Assembly (NCBI RefSeq): GCF_023159225.1
Contig: NC_063162.1
Span: forward strand, 88,875,438 to 88,939,437
Direction of reading: 5' to 3'
DNA: 64,000 bases
From: Perognathus longimembris pacificus
Taxonomy: Eukaryota; Chordata; Mammalia; Rodentia; Heteromyidae
Shown: one piece after another, positions 56,943-64,000 of the stretch
Position numbering within the stretch: the stretch's first letter is position 1
Layout: each line of letters starts with the position of its first letter
Notes under the pieces: model-generated
Seen by the model: the letters and a program-made list of their open reading frames with translations, nothing else
Told to the model about the DNA's origin: nothing
The model's database searches: none
Made by a program: the position numbers and the translations under genes

Positions 56943-58024
56943 AAAAGTCCATCTTTTATACAGGTACCACTTAGTGGAGCACAGAGTAATATCTATGTAT
57001 CTTTCATTTTTCTCTTGATCATTAGGTAACTTCTACTTTTCTTCTTGGCCATCTTCATTAATATTCTGAGTGACTCAGAGACGAAATAGCAGCAGCCTCA
57101 TACCTGTAAGGAAGGGAAGTACTTATAAAGCCCCTTCCTCTCTTTTACTGAACTTCTGGGGAAATCCTTCTAACCCTGAAAACCAAGTACTGAGTCAGAC
57201 TGGAGGTTATAGACTGCCATGATCTTCAACTTAAATAAGGTAGGAGAAAAAGTTGGAAATCTGTAGCCTCTATCTCTGAGGACCATAGCAGTGTGTTGGT
57301 CTTGGAGACTGTAGGTTGAACATCTCACATAATTAAAAATCATAACCGAATATTGCATAACCTACAGCCAGAAAGGATCTAAGATTGGCAGATAACTGAG
57401 ATCTATGATATAGGATATCTCACAGGGTATCTACTCAACAAGTCACACACACTGTCAGCCAAAGGTTGAGGTAGCGTATGAAAGTTCTGAGGTCTTTCTT
57501 GGGGAAAATGGGAGTGTCCCTAAGAACCAGAAATTTGGCATTGTGAAACTAGGGACTATCTGAGATGAGGCATGCAGTGCCTCAGTCCCTAGTATGTAGT
57601 AAATTCTAGCAATTCTTTTTATTATTGTAGAGAGCATTAATTTGGAAAGGAGGAAAGCTGTGCAGCTTTCCTTTTCTCTAGTGAATGGGCATACCTGCTT
57701 ATTAAGCTAACCCATGGTCAGTTCCAGCTTTAAAAGGAAAACATCCCTTTTTAAAATGTATTCCTAAGGATAAGAATCAATACTATACTGTAATGCGGGC
57801 CAAGAGGGAGCTCTTTAAGAAAATATTATTTTTATTACAAAACTGTTGAATTCCTGCCCATGCTGTGAGATTTTGTGAAGAAGCATGCCCCGGGACATAA
57901 CTTCTACATTGCCATCACTATCTGCCATTATCTGCTGTTAGTATCTTTTTAGGCAATATGGTGTGGTTAGTCTGAAGCTCCATGGTAACTGGAATCTGTA
58001 TTTTGATGGCTTCTGTGTTCATTG

Positions 58025-58205
58025 GACTTAGAACTGTCTCTGGTGCAGGGTATATGCTCAACAAGCATTCTCATGTATTCACTTAGTTCTCCCCACAGCC
58101 CAGAAGGCAGTTATCATTGCCATCCTCATTGTATAAGTGAGGAGTTCAGAAACGTTAATTTGCTAGTTGGTAGTGGAGCCAGAGTTTGAACTTAATTCAG
58201 TGTGG
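58025..58205 (-). mobile_element. MIR SINE fossil
   Basis: CAGAAGGCAGTTATCATTGCCATCCTCATTGTATAAGTGAGG...GGAGCCAGAGTTTGAACTTA. Confidence 0.7.
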
Positions 58206-58584
58206 ATAAAATAATCATCACACTCATTTCTGGGCTGCAAATGTATGTTTGTGAAAAGAAGAAAGCTTCTATAGGACCAGATTTGGAGTATTTCTAGCTA
58301 TGTAAAACACCTGTGACTCAGACAGACACAGTGTTTTAGCAAACTGAAGCATCTTGATTATGGTGTGTGAACTAGCAGGGAGTAAGCAGTTAGATGGGGC
58401 AGGAGAGGATCTGGTAAACAGGGTGGAAAAGTTTGATCAGAGTTTCTGTAAGAGTTGAGATCTGCAAAGCATGTGATATTTTCCCTATTGTTCTAATTAG
58501 GAATTAATTCTAACTTTTTCTATAACTAGAGATAGCATGGCTTAAATAAGAGGGTTTTTATTTTTTATTAAACCTTTGTTGTTA

Positions 58585-58700
58585 TTGTTGTTTTGTTGAT
58601 ACAAGGTTTTACTATGTAGCCCAGATTGGCTTGGAACTTGTGATTCTCCTATCTCAACCTACTCATTGTTGAGGTCACAGCACTTGTGCAATCACTCCAA
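58585..58700 (-). mobile_element. B1-type SINE
   Basis: ACAAGGTTTTACTATGTAGCCCAGATTGGCTTGGAACTTGTGATTC; B1-like antisense. Confidence 0.75.
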
Positions 58701-58839
58701 GTGTTGGAGGAGTGTTTTTAAGGATTATTGAAATCAAATGTAGACATTGTGTGCTTTCTATACAAGTAACATGGTGGGGACTGGCCTTAGACTGCTCTCT
58801 TCTACCTCTATTGTCTGTGTATCTCAAAATGTAGGAGGA

Positions 58840-59218
58840 TGTGCCAATACCTCTAGCTTACTGATTGAGATGGAATCTCATTAATCTCTGGACTGTTCTT
58901 TAACTGTAATCCTTTTGATCATATCATAGCTACTGAATAGCTAGGAGTACAGGCATGAATCACTACACTTATCCTGTTCTTATTTGTAAATACATATGTG
59001 TGCATATACATATGAGAGAGAAAGAGAGAGAGAGAGGAGAGAGCGAGAGCGAGAGTGAGGGAGAGAGAGCGAGAACGAGAGAGAGAGAGAGAGAGAGGAG
59101 TCTGCTATGTTGACAAGGCTGACTTTGAATTTCTGGGTTTATGTGATATTCCCACCTCAGCCTCCTGACTAACACACAGTCTCAGGTTTGTACTACTGTA
59201 CCCACCCAGATGATTTCA
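58840..59218 (-). mobile_element. B1-type SINE pieces around an (AG)n run
   Basis: GAATAGCTAGGAGTACAGGCATG before, (GA)n with CG interruptions 59014-59100, then TGCTATGTTGACAAGGCTGAC...TCAGCCTCCTGACTAAC after. Confidence 0.65.
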
Positions 59219-59230
59219 TATTTTCTCTAT

Positions 59231-59518
59231 TTGGTGGTACTGGGATTTGAACTCAGGACCATGAAAGGTAGGATTTTTTTTTTTGCCAGTCCTGGGCCTT
59301 GGACTCAGAGCCTGAGCACTGTCCCTGGCTTCTTTTTGCTCAAGGCTAGCACTCTGCCACTTGAGCCACAGTGCCACTTCTGGCCGTTTTCTGTATGTGT
59401 GGTGCTGGGGAATCGAACCCAGGGCCTCATGTATATAAGGCAAGCACTTTTGCCACTAGGCCATATCCCCAGCCCCGAAAGGTAGGATCTTTACCACTTG
59501 AGCCATTGTCCCCAACTT
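59231..59518 (-). mobile_element. Older SINE fragment split by an IDL-Geo
   Basis: TTTGGTGGTACTGGGATTTGAACTCAGGACC and, beyond the insertion, CTTTACCACTTGAGCCATTGTCCCC form one ID-like element. Confidence 0.7.
59275..59476 (-). mobile_element. IDL-Geo SINE nested in an older SINE
   Basis: TSD GAAAGGTAGGAT at 59263-59274 and 59477-59488. Confidence 0.95.
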
Positions 59519-59765
59519 TCATTTTTACAAACTATATCCTTAAATTAGAAAATTAAAAAATTGGGTCTTTTAAAATTAGGTTAAATTATTCATTACAGCT
59601 TTCAAAAAAGAAAACAGCTACTACTGAAGGGCAGTGAAAAGTGAGTTGTGTCATCTCCATTTTTGTTTCAGCCTAAAGAGTCTCACCCGCCCCCCCCCCC
59701 ACAATAATGGAAACATACTTTACCATGTGTTCTGGATTTTTTTCTTTTTCAAAAACAGGTCTAGA

Positions 59766-59996
59766 ACTAGGAACCAGTGGCTCATGCCTGAAATCCTAGC
59801 TACTCAGGAGGCTGAGATTTGATGATCACAGTTTGTAGCCAGCCAGGGCAGGAAAGTCCATGAAGCTGTTATCTACAATTAACTACCAAAAAACAGACAT
59901 AGAGTTGTGGTTCAAGTGGTAGAACACCAGCCTCGAGCAAAAAAAGCTGAGGATAGCACCTAAAATCTAGTAATAGCACCAAAAAAGAAAAAAAGA
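59766..59996 (+). mobile_element. 7SL-like/Geo composite SINE
   Basis: GTGGCTCATGCCTGAAATCCTAGCTACTCAGGAGG...AGAGTTGTGGTTCAAGTGGTAG...AGCCTCGAGC. Confidence 0.9.
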
Positions 59997-60157
59997 ATGA
60001 TTTATTTGAAGGATTCTGGGTTAATACAGTAGCCTGAACACAAAATTTTCTGTAGTCCCAAAATTCCACCAAGATGCTAGGATTCCTTAAGGCCTGTATA
60101 TATGAAGGATAAACCAAATAAAAGAGAAAGCAAAACTCTTGAAAGTTTGGAAGCAGA

Positions 60158-60312
60158 GCCAGAAGTGATGGCACAGGCCTATAATCTCAGCCCTCGGTAA
60201 GCTAAGGCATGAGGACTGACCATAAATTCAAGACCAGTCTGGGCTGCATAGCAAGTTCTAGGCCAGCCTGGGTTATATATAAAATGTATAGACGCTGTCT
60301 AAAAAAAAAAGG
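60158..60312 (+). mobile_element. B1 SINE, near full length
   Basis: GATGGCACAGGCCTATAATCTCAGCCCTCGG...TTCAAGACCAGTCTGGGCTGCATAGC...CTGTCT(A)n, with the usual B1 internal duplication (second GGCCAGCCTGGG). Confidence 0.85.
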
Positions 60313-60807
60313 TTTTTTTGGAAACAGAAAGTTACATGGATGAGTGACAATAGGTGTAGCAGACTGACTAAAAACCAGATATCAAGCTAGCTAAGGAGAA
60401 AGCTGAGAAACACTGACTCTGACACAGGGTGTTCAAAGACTCAGCAGCTGACCAGCATGTATGCATTAGAGTAATGGGACAGGGGATTTGATAGCTAGAA
60501 TGGGAGGGCAGAAGGTAGAGTACACACTGTACGGAAGATGAAGGGCTTGATGAACACATGCATGTTAAAGATCTTCCTTCATTGTCTCTCTGAGTTCACA
60601 GCCAAGCCTTCACCCTCCAGGTAGGGGCTGGAAGAGTACACTCTAAGAAATCTTAAAAATGAAAAGAAAGACAGACATATGGGCACTGTACATTGTCCTT
60701 CATTCCATAGTGAAATTCAAAGTTGCAGAACTCCACTCTCGAGCTTAAACTTATGAAGCAACCTCTTACCTCCCTCCCTACTCTCCTCTTCCTCTTTCTC
60801 CTCCTTC

Positions 60808-61045
60808 TTTGTGGAAGTTGGTACTGGGTCTTGAACTCAAGATTTGGGTATAGTCCCTTAGCTTTTCACTCAAGGCTACTGCTCTACCCCTTAAGCCACA
60901 ACTCCGCTTCTGGCTTTTTAGTGTTTAACTGGGAGATAAGTCTCACGGACGTTTCCTGCCTTGGCTGGATTTGAACCTCAATCCTTATGTCTCTATCTTT
61001 GAGACAGCTAGGATTGCAGGTGTGAGCCACCTATGCCTTCACTTC
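60808..61045 (-). mobile_element. 7SL-like/Geo composite SINE
   Basis: GGTCTTGAACTCAAGATTTGGG...CTCTACCCCTTAAGCCACAACTCC...AGCTAGGATTGCAGGTGTGAGCC. 61046-61536 shows nothing nameable. Confidence 0.88.
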
Positions 61046-61545
61046 TTTTATACATGAGAAGAAACTTAGAGGAAACATTGTTCAGGAATAAGAAAACCTT
61101 TCAATATCTTCAAGGAAAATGTTCTATCTATGAAGAACAGGATGCTGCAACAAAAGAAATGTTTGGAAACAGAGCCTCTGGACATAGAAATATGTCAGGA
61201 ATATAATATTCAAAAGAGAGGTTTAGATGAGGAAACTTTCAGAAGTAGAGCAAAAAAGAACTGAAAACTAAGAGCAAAGAGAAAAAATTTAGAAGCAGAC
61301 TCCATGAGTCCCGTTACACACTAGTAAAAGACTTAGAGTGAGGACAGAAAACATGGAGAAGAGAGATCAATGATTGTCCAGTGCAGTAGATAAACTGACA
61401 TCTCTGGCATGATTGTTGAGTTTCAACACATTGTGTCTCAGGAAGATTCTACACACTACTAGAAAGAAAAAGACAGATCCACATGAAGTAGCAGTGATTT
61501 CTTAGCAGAACTGGAAATTAAAACCTATAGATAGTACTTTTTTAA

Positions 61546-63200
61546 AAGTGTAATTTTATTGTCAAGGTTATGTAGAGGGGTTATAGTTATATACATAAGG
61601 TAGTGAGTGATGTATAGGGGTTATAGTTACATACAGAAGGTAGTGAGTACATTTCTTGTCATACTTGTTACCCTTCCCTCATTTTTCTCCCACCTTTCCC
61701 TCCCCAAAGCCTCCTCTAGAGTTGTACAGTTAATTTCCACCATATTGTCTTATGAGTATCACTATTGCATTGGTTCTCCATTTATCCTTTTTCTCACCAT
61801 TTTGATGTTCCCCTTCTCTTCCCTAGTTCAGATAAACGTGTATACAATACCCAGGGTACCAAAATCAAATACAGTAACAACAGGGGATAAACCATAGAAA
61901 AGAAAAAAGAAAAAATTTCACATAGTACATTAAAAATAACAACAACAATAAAAATATCTCTTGTTTCCATATCTTGGAGTTAATTTCACTTAGCATCATC
62001 TTATATGATCAGATGTGCATAACTACTGAGGTATTGCAATCCTCTGCTAGGACTATCCTAGACATGTACTAATTATTACCAATGAGGCAAAACATGGAAT
62101 CTACATTTCTTTGGGTCTGGCTCATTTTACTTAATATGATTTCTTCCCAAGTCTTTCCATTTCCTCATGAATGAGGCAATGTCTGATGGAAGCATAGAAT
62201 TCCATTGTGTATAATACCACATTTTCTTGACATCTACTGAGGGCATCTGGGTTGATTCCATGTTTTAGCTATGGTAAATAATGCTGCAACTTCCCCATGA
62301 ATAAGTGGGCTAAAGACTTAAAGAGAGACTTCTCTTAAGAGGAAATAAGAGTGGCCATAGGTACATGAAGAAATGCTCAACATCTCTGGCCATAAAAGAA
62401 ATGCAAAGTGAAACAACATTGAGATTCTACCTCACCCCAGCTAGAATGGCCATTATCAAAACTGTGAAAAACAGATGCTGGCAGAGATGTGTAGGGGATG
62501 GCTATTCCTTTAAGACCTGGGGCGGCTGGTTGCTGGCCCATCCCACCTCCTTCCAGGTTCTGCCGGAAGAGATGCCAAACCAGCCCCCGCCTCTCGGCAG
62601 CGAGCACGTATGTCACGATGGCACCAGCTGACCCAGAAGGCCGAGCCAAGAGGCCGGGCCTCTGCAGGAAGTTCCGTGACATCACCATGATGTACATGCT
62701 CATTAGCCTATCACTAGCACATGGCCAGTCCCTCCCATTCGCTTGTCACTACTGCTATAAGACTGTTAGCACCTCCCTTGAATAAAAAGAATGCTCATTG
62801 AAGCTTCTCTGAGAGCCTATGCTGCCTTGCTTCCTTGGCAGGTATAGGGAGGGGGAGGGCTTCTCGCAACCACACTCTGACCGAGGCTGCACGTGGACCT
62901 TGCCTCCGCAGTTAATTCCTACTGGCCAGAGGATATGCGTTGAGGGCGATAGGGGACCACATGGAGGGGCAGATAGGCCCAGGATCTCTACACGGATGGA
63001 GGTATAGAGCTTAGCCCGGCAGAGATGTGGCCAAAAGGGAATACTATTAGACTGTTGCTGGGAGTGTAAACTTGTTCAATCACTCTGGAAAGCAGGATGG
63101 AGGTTCCTCAAATGACCCAGCAACCCCTTTTCTGGACGTTTACCCAAAGGATCATGAACAAGGCCATACTAAAACCAGCACAACTATGTTCATTGTAGAT
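61546..63200. mobile_element. L1 insertion with 5' inversion, carrying a solo LTR
   Basis: 61546-62290 is L1 3' UTR/ORF2 end in minus orientation. 62291-62489 plus 63028-63200 is the adjoining ORF2 part in plus orientation. The inner ends meet at the same L1 position. Flanks TAGATAGTA(C)TTTT near 61537 and TAGATAGTATTTT near 63197 look like the TSD. Confidence 0.8.
62490..63021. mobile_element. Solo LTR, class II (ERVK-type) features, 532 bp
   Basis: Starts TGTAGGGGATGG and ends CCCGGCA, flanked by a 6-bp TSD GAGATG (62484-62489 and 63022-63027). TATA-like CTATAAG at 62755-62761 and AATAAA at 62781-62786 indicate plus orientation. More CpG than its surroundings. No internal ERV sequence. Confidence 0.85.
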
Positions 63201-63354
63201 AGTATTTTCAAAAACATGAAGGACATTTGTTTCTAGTCTAGATTTCTAAAGCATGCCAAACTTTCAGGTGAAACATGAGGAAGTTTCCTTTGGTTAAACA
63301 CATGTTTAAAATTATTTTTTATTTGTTCGCTTTTTAAGAAATTGTTTTTTTGTT

Positions 63355-63443
63355 TGATTGGTTGATTTTTAGTGCTGGCAATCAGCCCAAGGGTCTTGCC
63401 TATGGCTGGCAAGAGCTCTACCACTAAGCTATATCCTGGCCCT
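63355..63443 (-). mobile_element. ID-like SINE monomer
   Basis: GGCAAGAGCTCTACCACTAAGCTATATCCTGGCCC is the antisense ID-type head. Confidence 0.65.
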
Positions 63444-63734
63444 AGATAAAAATTTAAAGTGCATGTCTCAGGAAGTCATGGAGGATACCTCCATACAGAT
63501 GAGGGAATAGGCCAAGAAAGTGGAAGGCATAAGATACTGAAACAAAAAGAGCTGTCACTGTGGGAAGGAGTGGAATAGAAGGGAATCTCCTGGAGACAGG
63601 AGAATGGGGAGCATTTATGCATGAGCTACAGATGGCAATCAGTACTGAGTGGGATAGCACCACTCAGGAGACTGGCTGAGTTCTGCCATCACCAAGTCAC
63701 AGGTCAAGATCAAGTCTTTTAAAAATAGTTTTAA

Positions 63735-64000
63735 ACTACTATTTGGCAGTTCTAGGATTTGCATTTGCTAGATAGGTACTCTACCACTTGTTACCCCTAG
63801 CTCCTCAGCACTCTCTCACTTTCTGTCTCTCTCCTTCAGTTATTTTTACTTTTATTTTTTGTAAAGGGGTTTAGCCTCAGACCATGATTCCTTCCTAAAC
63901 CTTCTATACCTAGTTTATTGGTTGTGATGCAACTTGCATGTTAACCATTTCCCAAGACTGACCTCAAATGGCAAATCTCTGCTTCCTGTGTAGCTGGATC
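63735..64000 (-). mobile_element. Diverged composite SINE, runs off the window
   Basis: GCAGTTCTAGGATTTGCATTTG...AGGTACTCTACCACTTG and later CCTCAAATGGCAAATCTCTGCTTCCTGTGTAGCTGG. Confidence 0.5.

Noticed and set aside
59216..59443. Recurring ORF reading like HEALGSIPQHHIYRKRPE in many places and on both strands
   Set aside because: It is the chance translation of IDL-Geo SINEs; it recurs with each copy and ends at the A-tail.

Overview
The window is mammalian nuclear DNA, almost certainly from a geomyoid rodent (kangaroo rat, pocket mouse or pocket gopher). The marker is the dominant young SINE: an ID-like, tRNA-derived left half (A box TGGCCTAGTGG, B box GGTTCGATTCC) joined to a second half that reads GGCCAGAAGTGGCGCTGTGGC and on, followed by an A-tail. 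This matches my recollection of the IDL-Geo family, which is reported only from Geomyoidea. At least 14 full or near-full copies are present, most with clear target-site duplications (TSDs). Base composition is AT-rich and CpG-poor. There are no bacterial-style ORFs, and nearly all long ORFs lie in simple repeats or transposons.

The only protein-coding gene I can support is interleukin-6 (IL6), on the minus strand. It has five coding exons between 27217 (ATG) and 23303 (stop) and predicts an intact 210-residue secreted cytokine. All splice sites are GT-AG, and the coding exon lengths (19, 188, 108, 153 and 165 nt) match the mammalian gene structure. The proximal promoter is well conserved and in the usual order: TATA-like box, NF-kB site, CACCC/G-rich stretch, CCAAT, C/EBP site, CRE and a more distal AP-1-like site. 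The AP-1-like site has a one-base departure from the consensus. The 3' UTR is AU-rich, with five ATTTA pentamers and an AATAAA signal. No young SINE interrupts the transcription unit. It holds only old repeats (MIR, L2-like, MER5-like, a B1 fragment) and a duplicated intronic segment on both sides of exon 4.

Layout. 1-22.5 kb: gene desert with MaLR LTRs, L1 fragments, MIR/L2 fossils and SINEs. 22.98-27.28 kb: IL6. 27.3-27.6 kb: IL6 promoter. 27.6-48.8 kb: desert rich in SINEs and tetranucleotide tracts, with one CpG-dense patch near 37.8-38.0 kb. 48.9-53.9 kb: remains of a minus-strand gammaretrovirus-like ERV (LTR, primer-binding site, leader with tandem repeats, decayed interior). 54-61.5 kb: SINEs and a polypyrimidine block of more than 320 bp. 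61.5-63.2 kb: an L1 inserted with a 5' inversion and later hit by a class II-type solo LTR.

The strongest candidates for something under-described are the modular SINE biology (the Geo half looks tRNA-like, is joined to both ID-like and 7SL-like partners, and occurs once alone with a perfect TSD) and lineage-specific changes in IL6 regulation. I see no novel multi-gene system. Family names for old repeats come from memory of consensus sequences, and their boundaries are approximate.
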